A stretch of DNA of 64,000 nt from Sulfuriflexus mobilis. Lineage in GTDB: Bacteria; Pseudomonadota; Gammaproteobacteria; AKS1. Where the stretch lies: the NCBI RefSeq assembly GCF_003967195.1, contig NZ_AP018725.1, positions 2,786,001 to 2,850,000 on the forward strand. The letters run 5' to 3'. Shown piece by piece: positions 1 through 8,441 of the stretch. Each line of letters begins with the position of its first letter. Position 1 is the stretch's first letter. The notes beneath the pieces are model-generated. The model had not been told where the DNA came from. It did no database searches and worked only from the letters and a program-made list of their open reading frames with translations. The translations under genes and the position numbers were made by a program.

Positions 1-280
1 CGACACGACGGGTGGTGCCGGTGCTGATGCCGTATTCGATCTGTTGCGGGCGCGGGTCTTCAAAGTCGCCGCGCAATACCCGTTGCACGAGGTCGTCTTC
101 GACACAGCCCCCGGAGACGGACCCGACTACGCGCCCCTCGGCCTGGATCGCCATCAGTGCCCCGGGCCGCCGGGGGGAGGAGCCCCAGGTACGGACTACG
201 GTTATCAGTGTCACGGCGGCGCCGTCGTCCAGCCAGCCGATGGCGGTATGCAGGACTTCGTTATCGGTGTTGCGATCCAT
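1..280 (-). CDS. XdhC/CoxI-family molybdenum enzyme maturation protein (N-terminal part, cut by window edge)
   Basis: About 93 residues of an open frame starting at 280 and running off the window at base 1. Seen: a WGSSPRRPG segment followed by GSVSGGCVE, both typical of the XdhC/CoxI N-terminal domain. Family knowledge: XdhC proteins bind molybdenum cofactor and help load or sulfurate it into xanthine-dehydrogenase-type hydroxylases. The ATG shares one base with the TAA stop of the molybdopterin subunit gene (TAATG), so translation is probably coupled. This fits a dedicated maturation factor for the enzyme encoded just upstream. The C-terminal Rossmann part is outside the window. Confidence 0.85.
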   Translation of the reverse strand, partial: MDRNTDNEVLHTAIGWLDDGAAVTLITVVRTWGSSPRRPGALMAIQAEGRVVGSVSGGCVEDDLVQRVLRGDFEDPRPQQIEYGISTGTTRRV

Positions 281-2439
281 TAGCTATGTAATGTAATGGG
301 CAGACTGCGCACGGGCTGACCCGTCAGGGCAAACACGGCATTCGCCACTGCCGGTGCGGTAGGCGGCACCCCGGGTTCGCCCACACCGCCGGGGGCCTCT
401 TCACTGCTGACGATATGCACCTCGATGGCCGGACATTCATCCAGGCGCAGCAGCGGATAATCATCAAAGTTACTTTGTTGAACCCGGCCGCCACTAATCG
501 TAATGGCACCTTTCAACGCCGCCGTCAGGCCATAGACAATACCGCCTTCCATTTGCGCACGGATGCTGTTCGGATTAACGTTCATACCACAGTCCACTGC
601 ACAGGTGATGCGATGCACGCGCACCCTGCCCCTGTCGATGGATACCTCCGCCACCTGGGCCACAAAACTGGCAAAGGCTTCCGCCACGGCGATACCGCGG
701 GCATGTCCTGCCGGCAAGGCTGTTCCCCAACCGGCTTTTTCCGCAGCAAGCTTGACGACACCGGCATGGCGTGGATGCTCGGTCATAAGTGCCAGGCGCG
801 CGGCCAGCGGATCCTGGCCGGCAAGTTTGCACAGCTCGTCAAAAAAACACTCGGTAATAAAGGCATTCTGTGAGCTGCCTACCGAACGCCAGAAACCTAC
901 CGGCACCGGCGTATTGCTCATGGCATAGGTCACGCGCAGGTTATTGACGTGATAGGGGATGTTTTTAGCACCTTCGGTACTCGACCAGTCATGTCCGTCT
1001 GCTGCGCTATCAGGAAACACCCGCGCCAGGATAGAAGGCCCGGCAATGCGATGCTCCCAGGCCACAATCTTGCCTTGTGCATCCACACCCCCACGCAACA
1101 CATTGTAGGTGGCCGGACGATACTGGTCATGCATGACGTCGTCTTCACGCGTCCAGATCACTTTCACTGGCTGACCCGCAAGCTTGGAACACTCCACCGC
1201 ATCAACGATAAAATCCTGTTCCGAGCGCCGGCCGAAACCACCACCGAGAAACGTGGTAATCACCTTGACCTTATCACGCGCTAAGCCGGTAATGCGCATG
1301 GCGGTTTCCTGGGTAAACGTCTGACCCTGGGTGGGTGCATACACATCGCAGGCATCGACGCGCACATCGGCCGTGGCATTCATCGGTTCCATACAAACAT
1401 GGGCCTGGAACGGCACGGTATACACGGCCTCTACCGTCCTGGCCGCAGCGGCTAGCGCCGCCTTGACATCGCCATCGTCACGCTCGACCAGGCCCTTATC
1501 TACCGCGGCCTTGAACTGCGCCTCGATAGCCGCCGAGTCCAGCGTGTCATTGCCGGCCTTATCCCATTCGATGCGGAGTGCATCACGACCTTTCTTCGCT
1601 GCCCAAAAGTGCTCGGCGATGACGGCCACACCGCCACTGATTTGCGCCACTTGTTTCACCCCGGGCACCGCCAATGCCTGGTGCGCATCGAAAGACTTCA
1701 CCCTGCCACCTTGCACCGGGCAACGGGCAACGGTAGCGATAAGTAAATTCGGCAACTGCACATCCATGCCAAACACCGCGGCACCGTTGACCTTGTCCGG
1801 TGTATCCAGTCGCGGTAACGGTTGTCCAATCAGTACAAACTCGTCCGGTTCCTTGAGGAGCACCGCATCAGGCAACGGCAACTCGGCAGCGGCCCGGGCC
1901 AGCTCCCCGTAGTGCAGACGGCGGCCACTGGCCTCGTGCAGCACTTCGCCGTTGCGCGCCTGGCATTCGCTGACGTCCACCGCCCAGGTAGCAGCAGCGG
2001 CCTGCAATAACAACTCGCGGCCGGTGGCACCGGCCTTGCGTGCAATAGTCCAGAAACCACGAATCGCCGTACTGCCACCGGTATGCTGCCGACCGAGAAT
2101 GGGATTGGTATAGGCCTTATCGGCTGGCGCATGTTCGGCGCGTACCCTGGACCAGTCGGCATCGAGTTCATCGGCGATTAACATAGCAATACCGGTCAGG
2201 GTACCCTGGCCCATTTCCGAACTGCCGACGCGAATGGTCACACGGTTATCACTATGGACAGTGAGCCAGGCATTGGGGGTAAACGCTGTCGGCGCTGTTT
2301 CTGTCTCGGCCATAGGCATTGTCTTCGGCGGCGCAGGCTTTTCATCGCATCCCCCGAGGGAAAACCCTATCAGCAGACCGCCACCCGTGGCGGCACTGAT
2401 TTTGAGAAATTCACGGCGTTTCAGTTTTATCTGTTTCAT
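280..2439 (-). CDS. Molybdopterin-binding subunit of an aldehyde/isoquinoline-type oxidoreductase
   Basis: 719-residue large subunit of the xanthine dehydrogenase family, of the IorB/isoquinoline 1-oxidoreductase beta type. Seen: a twin-arginine signal (KRREFLK near residue 8) followed by a hydrophobic glycine-rich stretch, then SSEMGQGT near residue 73, the GGGFGRRSEQD molybdopterin loop near residue 400, and a C-terminal VGEPGVPP motif with a glutamate in the usual catalytic position. Family knowledge: such enzymes hydroxylate aldehydes or N-heterocycles using a Mo cofactor and pass electrons to a 2Fe-2S subunit. The start lies one base after the stop of the 2Fe-2S subunit gene. The Tat signal places the complex in the periplasm. 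The substrate cannot be read from the sequence. Confidence 0.92.
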   Translation of the reverse strand: MKQIKLKRREFLKISAATGGGLLIGFSLGGCDEKPAPPKTMPMAETETAPTAFTPNAWLTVHSDNRVTIRVGSSEMGQGTLTGIAMLIADELDADWSRVRAEHAPADKAYTNPILGRQHTGGSTAIRGFWTIARKAGATGRELLLQAAAATWAVDVSECQARNGEVLHEASGRRLHYGELARAAAELPLPDAVLLKEPDEFVLIGQPLPRLDTPDKVNGAAVFGMDVQLPNLLIATVARCPVQGGRVKSFDAHQALAVPGVKQVAQISGGVAVIAEHFWAAKKGRDALRIEWDKAGNDTLDSAAIEAQFKAAVDKGLVERDDGDVKAALAAAARTVEAVYTVPFQAHVCMEPMNATADVRVDACDVYAPTQGQTFTQETAMRITGLARDKVKVITTFLGGGFGRRSEQDFIVDAVECSKLAGQPVKVIWTREDDVMHDQYRPATYNVLRGGVDAQGKIVAWEHRIAGPSILARVFPDSAADGHDWSSTEGAKNIPYHVNNLRVTYAMSNTPVPVGFWRSVGSSQNAFITECFFDELCKLAGQDPLAARLALMTEHPRHAGVVKLAAEKAGWGTALPAGHARGIAVAEAFASFVAQVAEVSIDRGRVRVHRITCAVDCGMNVNPNSIRAQMEGGIVYGLTAALKGAITISGGRVQQSNFDDYPLLRLDECPAIEVHIVSSEEAPGGVGEPGVPPTAPAVANAVFALTGQPVRSLPITLHS

Positions 2440-2440
2440 G

Positions 2441-2914
2441 TCACGCCCCCTTAACCTTGCCGGCGGCCAACTCCACCGCTTTCATTACCGCTGTGCGAAT
2501 ACGGGGATAGGTGCCACAACGACACAATACCTCGCTCATGGCTTCCTCAATATCCGCTTGCGTCGGCTTTGGCTTGCGTGCCAGCAAGGCGGCTGCCGTT
2601 AATATCTGGCCGGACTGGCAATAGCCGCACTGCGGAACCTCTTCTTCTATCCAGGCCTGTTGCACGGGGTGGGAACGATCAGGTGAGAGCCCTTCTATGG
2701 TGGTGATTTGTTTGCCGGCTACGGCAGACAAGGGTGTGACACAACTGCGTAGCGGCTTGCCGTCCACCAGCACCACACAGGCACCGCACACCGCGATGCC
2801 GCAGCCAAACTTGGTGCCGGTGAGTTGCAGGCCGTCTCGCAAGGCCCAGAGTAAAGGTGTGTCGGCTTCCATGGCCACATCATGACGCTGGCCATTGATG
2901 TTGAGTTTCAGCAT
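2441..2914 (-). CDS. 2Fe-2S subunit of the molybdenum hydroxylase
   Basis: 157-residue small iron-sulfur subunit (IorA/CoxS type). Seen: the plant-ferredoxin cluster motif [13 protein letters not shown] near residues 38-50 and, in the second half, the GYCQSGQ and CRCGTYPR motifs for the second 2Fe-2S cluster. No signal peptide is visible, so it is probably exported piggyback with the Tat-tagged large subunit. The ATG at 2914 has a GGAGGG ribosome site five bases upstream. It is first in the operon seen here, followed by the molybdopterin subunit and the XdhC-like gene. Its role is electron transfer from the Mo centre to an external acceptor. Confidence 0.92.
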   Translation of the reverse strand: MLKLNINGQRHDVAMEADTPLLWALRDGLQLTGTKFGCGIAVCGACVVLVDGKPLRSCVTPLSAVAGKQITTIEGLSPDRSHPVQQAWIEEEVPQCGYCQSGQILTAAALLARKPKPTQADIEEAMSEVLCRCGTYPRIRTAVMKAVELAAGKVKGA

Positions 2915-3679
2915 GCTTGCCCTCCGTGGTGTATGACGAACCGGTAGAAAACCTTAACCTATCATAATGCCGTGCGGTTGAGGAGAGGTACAATCACTGT
3001 CCAAACCCTTGTGACAATATTCAGTAACGCTAATATTCAACAATGGCGGCAAACGTAACCGGCCTGGGCTAATCGCCTTACTATCCCTAACCCAAATGAG
3101 TAGAGTCGTTACGCCCTTCGCCCCTAACCGTCCCTCTGCCCGGAATAAAAAAGCTTTTAAGAAGCCATGTAAAAATCAATTCATTCGCAAACCTACGCCG
3201 CTTTTCTGGATCACCTACCTGAAACGAGGGAAAAGACCGGCATGCCCCAGGAACAACCGAGCGAGACACGATCCTTCGTCAGCAAGTCTGAGCGTGGTGT
3301 TCGGTGAATCGATATCGATGAGCTGTGCGAATTATATCGCCAGTGATACATGGCTGGAATAAGTTTATAAAACGTTAACCAGCCTCTTTGGTTAAATATC
3401 CGTTTAATCGAGTCTGACGCTATGGGAATCCATCGTGTCTTGGTATCGGCATGGTTGCATTACCAGCCGGCATCATAAGTTCTGGCTTTGTAAATCAATT
3501 GAATAAACAACATATCATTGACCCCCCTCGCAAATGCCCCCACTGCGGAAAACCTATTGAATAGCTGCTAAATTCAGTATGCCTCAGAGCACAGCATGCG
3601 AATATATTATGCCCCGGTTTTTACTCTAACCTTCAATATTGCAAGCACTCAGACCCTTGATTTCACACAATGATAACTT
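2915..3679. other. Intergenic stretch with one gene remnant
   Basis: About 765 bases between the molybdenum hydroxylase operon and the cytochrome gene. The part 3421-3564 is the channel remnant described separately. Short open frames at 3087-3362 on both strands lack ribosome sites and protein-like composition. No promoter, RNA gene or repeat is clear in the rest. Confidence 0.5.
3421..3564 (+). pseudogene. Decayed C-terminal end of a voltage-gated-type potassium channel
   Basis: A reading frame ending at the TAG at 3562-3564 encodes YGNPSCLGIGMVALPAG followed by IISSGFVNQL and CPHCGKPIE. This resembles the pore exit, the last transmembrane helix (LGIGMVALPAGIIASGF type) and the CPHCG tail of bacterial voltage-gated potassium channels. 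The selectivity region upstream is damaged: SLT is readable in another frame just before, but the usual TTVGYGD is not intact and a stop closes the frame near 3415. No intact N-terminal part is visible back to 2915. It is inferred to be a gene remnant. Confidence 0.55.
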
Positions 3680-4006
3680 CTACTTTTTCTCAAACTTGTA
3701 ATAAGCCTGGTTCAGGTAATCCAGTATATTCGCGAGTTGTTGCTTAGTCAGATTAAAACCTAAATTGTGATTACAGTTCCCAATCTGACCCTCTAGCCCC
3801 TGTAAAGAATGCACCCTGCGGTCATCTCGGGTATAGATACCGCTGCCATCTCCACCAAACATACCCACGTGGCAGGACATACAGAGTTTATCGTGCAACG
3901 CTTTACCTCTCTGGCCATTGGCCTCTGTCTCAGCCGCATGGGTGACGCTGGACAGGAAGAGACAGCTGACGGTAAGTATCGTTTTGAGTAGGGAAATTCG
4001 CATCAT
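3680..4006 (-). CDS. Small periplasmic c-type cytochrome
   Basis: 108-residue protein. Seen: a Sec signal peptide (hydrophobic residues 5-22, probable cleavage after THA), then the heme site CMSCH at residues 42-46 and a C-terminal helix (LANILDYLNQAYYKF), which resembles class I cytochromes. There is no methionine after residue 50, so the usual distal methionine ligand is missing. Histidines in RRVHSLQ or NCNHNLG are possible sixth ligands. GGAG lies seven bases before the first of two adjacent ATG codons. The gene stands alone. The electron partner is unknown. Confidence 0.8.
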   Translation of the reverse strand: MMRISLLKTILTVSCLFLSSVTHAAETEANGQRGKALHDKLCMSCHVGMFGGDGSGIYTRDDRRVHSLQGLEGQIGNCNHNLGFNLTKQQLANILDYLNQAYYKFEKK

Positions 4007-4091
4007 AGTCGGCTCCGTAACAGTTTCGTTCAGTGTACAGGCATTTCGTGTGAAATGGATGCAGGCAGCGCCTTATCCTCGGTCAGCTTTA

Positions 4092-5333
4092 TTATGAGTA
4101 CTCTGTCTCATTGATGGCCACATCGTTTCTTTCGAAGCCGATACTTCTGATTTTGAAGTTTTCCTGAGAGATGACAGTACAATTTCTGCCGGTATTTTTT
4201 GCCGCGTAGAGGGCGTTGTCGGCTTCTTTCAGCATGCTCTCCAGCGTGACCGGCGCCGGGCCACTGGCATAGCTGATGCCTGCGCTGAATTTCACGTTGT
4301 GCGTCGCTTCGCTTGCATCAGTGCGCTGAGCCGACCAGGTCTCACGCAACCGATCGATGGCCTGCTCTGCCTGCTCCGGGCTACTGTTCTGAAAGAGTAT
4401 AACGAACTCCTCACCACCATAGCGCGCAAACAGGTCTCCCTCACGCAGGCTATCATGGGTTAGCCTGGAGAAATGCCTCAGAACCTGGTCGCCAACCGCG
4501 TGGCCGTAATGGTCATTGACCTTCTTGAAGTGATCGATATCCACTACAGCCAGGGCCAAACTGACTCTATCTCGCCTGAGTGCCGCCAGCAATGGCCTGC
4601 TTGCCTCAAAGAATGCTCGCCGGTTCAACGCCCCTGTCAGGGGGTCTATGGCGGCCTGGTGACGCAGCCGCTGGAGGATACGTTGGTTAGTCATCAACAA
4701 CAGTGAAAAGGTAAACACCATACCCATGACAATACTGCTGTAAGCGCAGATCAGGTCGACCGTAGCCGAACCACTGGCTCGTTGCAGGTCGCCGACCAGT
4801 GACAGCCCACGTGCCAGCCAGCCCAGCGTAACAAAGGCCATCGCCATGCCGGCCATGTGCGTGACGATATAATGTTCTGATTTTTTCCGGTACAGCTCCC
4901 AGATAATCATTGCAGAAAATGACACAATCGACAGGCTGGTCACGGCAACCCGCCAGCCGGGTAAGTGTGCACCCGGTAACAGAATCATGATAAAGATGAC
5001 CGCGAAGACGGGCAGCAAGCCGTAACTGAACGCCCGCCTGCGGTAGAAATGCCTGATACCCATCCAGGCCAGAAACCAGCCGGTATTGACCATGCCGACC
5101 CCGGCATCACGCACCAGTAAGACAAACAATGGCGGCTCTGCACCACTCGCCTGATCACTGAGCAGGATGGCCGCAGCGATCAATAGGCTGCCAATGGCCA
5201 TCAGGGCTTGCGCGATACCCCAATCACGCAACCCGACTTCCCGCGGGTTCTGCCGCCAGCTCACGAGTAAGGCTATCGCCTGTATCATCAGGGTCGTAAA
5301 TTGTATGAACAGCAACGTGCTGTAGATGGTCAT
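4092..5333 (-). CDS. Membrane-anchored diguanylate cyclase (GGDEF)
   Basis: 413-residue protein. The first about 220 residues contain several hydrophobic segments, consistent with a multi-helix membrane sensor domain of MASE-like type. The C-terminal half is a GGDEF domain: DPLTGALNRRAFF opens it, DIDHFKKVNDHYGH follows, and the active loop is GGEEF around residue 305. An RxxD inhibitory site (REGD) sits five residues before GGEEF, so product feedback by cyclic di-GMP is likely. Predicted role is synthesis of c-di-GMP from two GTP in response to a membrane or redox signal. The ribosome site before ATG 5333 is weak. Confidence 0.92.
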   Translation of the reverse strand: MTIYSTLLFIQFTTLMIQAIALLVSWRQNPREVGLRDWGIAQALMAIGSLLIAAAILLSDQASGAEPPLFVLLVRDAGVGMVNTGWFLAWMGIRHFYRRRAFSYGLLPVFAVIFIMILLPGAHLPGWRVAVTSLSIVSFSAMIIWELYRKKSEHYIVTHMAGMAMAFVTLGWLARGLSLVGDLQRASGSATVDLICAYSSIVMGMVFTFSLLLMTNQRILQRLRHQAAIDPLTGALNRRAFFEASRPLLAALRRDRVSLALAVVDIDHFKKVNDHYGHAVGDQVLRHFSRLTHDSLREGDLFARYGGEEFVILFQNSSPEQAEQAIDRLRETWSAQRTDASEATHNVKFSAGISYASGPAPVTLESMLKEADNALYAAKNTGRNCTVISQENFKIRSIGFERNDVAINETEYS

Positions 5334-5671
5334 GACGCGCTACTGCCCGGCCCGATGCGCAGCCTTTTTTGCATGGCTGGCGGTCGCTGCTGTTGTTGTT
5401 TTTGCCATGTCCGCACACACAGCGACATGCCTGGCGTGCGGTCCCGTTTTTTCCCCTAGCATCCTGATTTCACCTCAAACTTGAATCAGACCTTTAAGGT
5501 AACATCCGGGGTATTTTCAGCTTTGTGGTAATTACCACATTTCACTTAACATCGCTCATGGCCCCTGTCTGGGCAGGTAAAAGCCCAAAAACCGCCAAAA
5601 TCTTCTACACCCTCAAGCGAACGAACGGCGTATGATTATGAAAAGGCCACTGCATCCGGGGAGGACATACC
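5334..5671. other. Divergent promoter region between cyclase and TetR genes
   Basis: 338 bases between two divergent genes. It contains the 16-base palindrome listed at 5524-5539 and a GGGGAGGA ribosome site for the TetR gene. A short stem (CCGCAC at 5411, GTGCGG at 5436) followed by six T occurs, but no plus-strand gene ends there. No protein-like frame is present. Confidence 0.5.
5524..5539. promoter_or_regulatory. Perfect 16-base palindrome, candidate operator
   Basis: TGTGGTAATTACCACA reads the same on both strands with no spacer. It lies 133 bases before the TetR-type gene at 5672 and between two divergent genes. Many TetR proteins bind short palindromes in their own divergent promoter. 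Binding by this particular protein is inferred from position only. Confidence 0.45.
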
Positions 5672-6235
5672 ATGACCACCAGGATAAATACGGGGCTGTC
5701 CACAGACCAGCTCTTAGATACCGCCCTTAGCCTGAGCAGGGAAAAGGGCTGGGAATCGCTCAGTCTGTTAGAGATTGCTCACAGCCTGCATGTGCCCATG
5801 ACCGATATCTACAGGCTTATTCAACAGAAGGATGATCTTGCCGAGTATCTGTTCGATCGTGCCGACCGGCAGATGCTTGCCGAAACGGCGCAACAGAATT
5901 TTCAGCATGCCTCCCGGCAAGGTCGTTTGCAGTTATTAATAACTGCCTGGCTGGATACCCTTGCCCCCTATCGGCCCATCGTCAGGCAAATGCTTTGCTA
6001 CAAACTCGAACCCGGTCATATCCACTTACAGGTGCTGGGGCTTCTGCGCATCAGCCGCACCGTGCAATGGATGCTGCACGCCGCCGCAATGAAAGACACC
6101 GGACTACGGCGCATAGCCGAGGAAATCATCCTCACCAATCTTTATCTGGCGGCATTTTCCTACTGGCTGTTTCAAGCACCGGATGACGCCCGTATGCAGC
6201 GCTTTCTCACTAACCTGCTATGGCATTACCGTTAA
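5672..6235 (+). CDS. TetR-family transcriptional regulator
   Basis: 187-residue protein. Seen: an N-terminal helix-turn-helix (LLDTALSLSREKGWESLSL then IAHSLHVPMTDIYRLIQQKDDL) over residues 14-60, followed by an all-helical ligand/dimer domain. Family knowledge: TetR proteins usually repress neighbouring genes and release DNA on binding a small molecule. A strong ribosome site GGGGAGGA precedes the ATG by eight bases. No obvious target gene lies next to it on the same strand, so the regulon may be itself or the divergent diguanylate cyclase. The recognition helix is somewhat divergent (HVPMTDIYRLI). Confidence 0.85.
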   Translation: MTTRINTGLSTDQLLDTALSLSREKGWESLSLLEIAHSLHVPMTDIYRLIQQKDDLAEYLFDRADRQMLAETAQQNFQHASRQGRLQLLITAWLDTLAPYRPIVRQMLCYKLEPGHIHLQVLGLLRISRTVQWMLHAAAMKDTGLRRIAEEIILTNLYLAAFSYWLFQAPDDARMQRFLTNLLWHYR

Positions 6236-6279
6236 CTTCTGGATAGATAGGATAAATAGTGCAAGACAGCCTCGAAAAC

Positions 6280-6732
6280 TTACTCTATCCGGAATAACTC
6301 GGCGATATCCGTGCCGAAGGCCATCGCCAGCCGGTCCAGGTCTGTCAGACTCATTTCGCACAGGCCCGCCTCGATATCGCACAGCCGACTAATCGACATC
6401 GTACTGGCCTCGGCGAGTTGTTTAACGCTCCACTGATATTGCCGGCGCAGGGTAAAGACATTGCGGGCCAGGCGTTCATGGCTGGGGCTGATACCGGGCT
6501 GGTCAGCAGGCGGGCTGGGCCGTGGCTGCAAACTGAGTGATATCTCGTCGCGCAGGATGGTCAGGCTCGTATGGGCGGTAATACCCATATTCACTTGCCC
6601 CCTTTCTACATGGTTCACCCTCACCTCTATCGGCCCATGGGTGAACAAGGCCCCAAGGGGCGCGGTCAGGTCTACCCCAAGCCCTGGCTGGATGGTAATG
6701 GCCTGGCCGGGTCTGCGTGTGAGTACTAGCAT
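6280..6732 (-). CDS. CsrA-like RNA-binding domain fused to an XRE helix-turn-helix
   Basis: 150 residues. The start at 6732 is chosen because AAGGAG lies eight bases upstream and the protein then begins MLVLTRRPGQAITI, as CsrA does. Residues 1 to about 66 match CsrA (MLILTRR opening; VNMGITAHTSLTILRDEI equals the IGV-HREEI end), but with an insertion of roughly 15 residues in the middle. The LTRR and late arginine positions used for RNA binding are kept. After a proline-rich linker, residues about 88-148 form an XRE/Cro HTH (LAEASTMSISRLCDIEAG). Such a protein could bind both RNA and DNA. It faces the small XRE gene at 6823 across a shared operator-like region. Confidence 0.8.
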   Translation of the reverse strand: MLVLTRRPGQAITIQPGLGVDLTAPLGALFTHGPIEVRVNHVERGQVNMGITAHTSLTILRDEISLSLQPRPSPPADQPGISPSHERLARNVFTLRRQYQWSVKQLAEASTMSISRLCDIEAGLCEMSLTDLDRLAMAFGTDIAELFRIE

Positions 6733-6758
6733 GAGTAAGCTCTCCTTGCTTCTATTGA

Positions 6759-6781
6759 ATACTATAGTATGTAATACTATA
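6759..6781. promoter_or_regulatory. Three-half-site operator between divergent regulators
   Basis: The sequence holds the half-site ATACTAT / ATAGTAT three times in alternating orientation. The perfect palindrome ATACTATAGTAT at 6759-6770 overlaps a second inverted repeat, TATAGTAT (6763-6770) and ATACTATA (6774-6781), with spacer GTA. It lies between the start of the CsrA-HTH gene (6732) and the small XRE gene (6823). This is the pattern expected for an autoregulating XRE dimer. The actual binder is inferred. Confidence 0.55.
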
Positions 6782-6822
6782 TGCTGTAGACGCATAGTCA
6801 CGCAAGGGCCAATTTATGGCCC

Positions 6823-7056
6823 ATGAGCAAAACAAAAAATACTGATTTGACTGAACGTTTCCCGGCTGTATTAAAGGAACTTAGGCTACAAAAGGGAATT
6901 TCTCAGGAAGAACTGGCAGACCGTGCCAGTCTACATCGCACCTATATTTCTCAGATAGAACGAGGCCTTAAATCACCCTCACTGCGCTCGCTTGGGCAGA
7001 TAGCCGATGCCCTGGAAGTCACCTTATCGAACTTGATAAAGAAAATGGAGAAATAG
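6823..7056 (+). CDS. Small XRE-family regulator
   Basis: 77-residue protein that is essentially one helix-turn-helix domain. Seen: RLQKGISQEELADRASLHRT and SQIERGLKSPSLRSLGQIAD, the classic five-helix Cro/C1 layout over residues 10-72. It resembles the controller (C) proteins of restriction-modification systems in size and sequence, but no restriction or methylase gene is nearby. No ribosome site is visible. Instead an inverted repeat GGGCC / GGCCC (6806-6822) ends exactly at the ATG, so leaderless or structure-controlled translation is possible. It is divergent from the CsrA-HTH fusion and probably autoregulated. Confidence 0.85.
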   Translation: MSKTKNTDLTERFPAVLKELRLQKGISQEELADRASLHRTYISQIERGLKSPSLRSLGQIADALEVTLSNLIKKMEK

Positions 7057-7129
7057 CCACATACGCTACAGGCTGTCTCCCTCATGATTCACTCTGCCCA
7101 ACTACTCACAAGCCCCATGAGGAAAAGCA

Positions 7130-7981
7130 TTGAATATACCCAAGCCTCTGTTTATTACCCTGCTGGTGTTACTGAATGCCGTACCGGTCTATGGCGTGTT
7201 CCAGTGGGGCTGGAAGAGTTTTGACCTGATCTTTCTTTACTGGCTTGAGAATCTCATTATCGGCGTGTTTATGATCCTTCGTATAGTGGCACGCCGCTAT
7301 AGCCACCCCATTGAGTTGGCCTTGCCGCTTTTTTTAGCGCCCTTCTTTACCCTGCATTACGGCTTGTTCTCTTATGGCCACGGCACATTTATTATCAACC
7401 TGTTTGGTAAGGGACTGGAAGGTGAACTCGCTGGAATGCACATTCCGGAAATTATACTGCCGCTTATTGAAAGTCGTCATTTATTCTGGCCAGTGCTGGC
7501 ATTGTTTGCCTACCAACTCATTGACTGGATAAGGGATACCAGTGAGCGGGGGTTTGGCAGTGATGGCATTAAGGATCTAACGACCGCACCGTATCGACGT
7601 ATTCTGGTGCTGCATATCACCATCCTCGCATCGGGCTTTGCACTAGGTGCAATGGATGAGCCTTTAACAGGGTTACTTCTTCTCATTATTTTTAAGACGG
7701 GCATGGATATCTATCATTGGGACAAAGACGAGAAGGCCGCAGCACCCAAAGATATACAGCCGGTAATGAATGAAAAGATTAAAAAAAGGATCGATGCCTT
7801 TCTGGATAAGCCGACGATTACGGTTAATGGCGAGGAGATTCGTTACAACAACTTCGACGAGATGAAAGCATCAAAGCACTACAATTTAATGCGCTCCATC
7901 GTGCGCATGGTCGGTGGCGGCAAACACATGCAAGACATTGAGGCATATATAGAACAACAAGCCAAGCAACGTGATATATAG
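7130..7981 (+). CDS. Membrane protein of the DUF6498 type
   Basis: 283 residues with about six transmembrane segments in the first 205 residues (for example LFITLLVLLNAVPVYGV, LENLIIGVFMILRI and LLLLIIFKTGMDIYHW) and a polar C-terminal tail of about 70 residues. The motif YWLENLIIGVF resembles the WENL(I/V)IG signature of DUF6498 membrane proteins, whose function is not known to me. A TTG start at 7130 is used because GAGG lies seven bases before it and the nearby ATG at 7117 is out of frame. It may share a transcript with the small XRE gene, which ends 73 bases upstream. Confidence 0.75.
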   Translation: MNIPKPLFITLLVLLNAVPVYGVFQWGWKSFDLIFLYWLENLIIGVFMILRIVARRYSHPIELALPLFLAPFFTLHYGLFSYGHGTFIINLFGKGLEGELAGMHIPEIILPLIESRHLFWPVLALFAYQLIDWIRDTSERGFGSDGIKDLTTAPYRRILVLHITILASGFALGAMDEPLTGLLLLIIFKTGMDIYHWDKDEKAAAPKDIQPVMNEKIKKRIDAFLDKPTITVNGEEIRYNNFDEMKASKHYNLMRSIVRMVGGGKHMQDIEAYIEQQAKQRDI

Positions 7982-8034
7982 AAAAAATAGAAAGGGATAA
8001 AAAAACCCTGTTTCCCGAACACCAAATATCGAAT

Positions 8035-8394
8035 CTATTTACGGCAGTTTTTTATTGTTACCGTGTGATCGATCTTATTGGTGAGCTCATCGAGATCAGG
8101 GCAAAATTGCGGGCTGAATGTGCAGCCAGTGGTTTGGTTAAGCTGTTGCTTAATGCGTTCGAGAATGTGCTTGGCCTGTTCATTGTAGGCCACATATTCC
8201 ATTGCGGATGCGATCTTTGCCTTGACGAGGCCATGCTTGGCGACATTAGTCGCCGGATGGGTGATAAGTTTTTTCCTGTCCGCGGAGTTTTTCAGTATGT
8301 CACCGCGCCCTTTAATTCCCCCACCTTGACCACACTCATTCCCAAATGGAATAAATATTATACATAAATGCCCTATTATAATATTAATCAGCAT
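8035..8394 (-). CDS. Hypothetical small protein with hydrophobic N-terminus
   Basis: 119 residues, not recognised. A hydrophobic N-terminal stretch (MLINIIIGHLCIIFIPFG) could be a signal or anchor. The rest is soluble, with a predicted helix in ASAMEYVAYNEQAKHILERI and four spread cysteines. It is convergent with the DUF6498 gene. The ribosome site is unclear, so the true start could be downstream. A real but unknown gene is likely because the second half looks protein-like. Confidence 0.45.
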   Translation of the reverse strand: MLINIIIGHLCIIFIPFGNECGQGGGIKGRGDILKNSADRKKLITHPATNVAKHGLVKAKIASAMEYVAYNEQAKHILERIKQQLNQTTGCTFSPQFCPDLDELTNKIDHTVTIKNCRK

Positions 8395-8441
8395 ACTCTA
8401 ACCTTTACCTCACTAGCCATAACAGCCAGGAGGTAAATGTC

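Noticed and set aside
3096-3362. Possible 88-codon gene on plus strand
   Set aside because: No ribosome site, unlike-protein composition, and an equally open frame on the opposite strand.
5411-5452. Stem followed by six T as a terminator
   Set aside because: No plus-strand gene ends there and the loop is long; it lies in a divergent promoter region.
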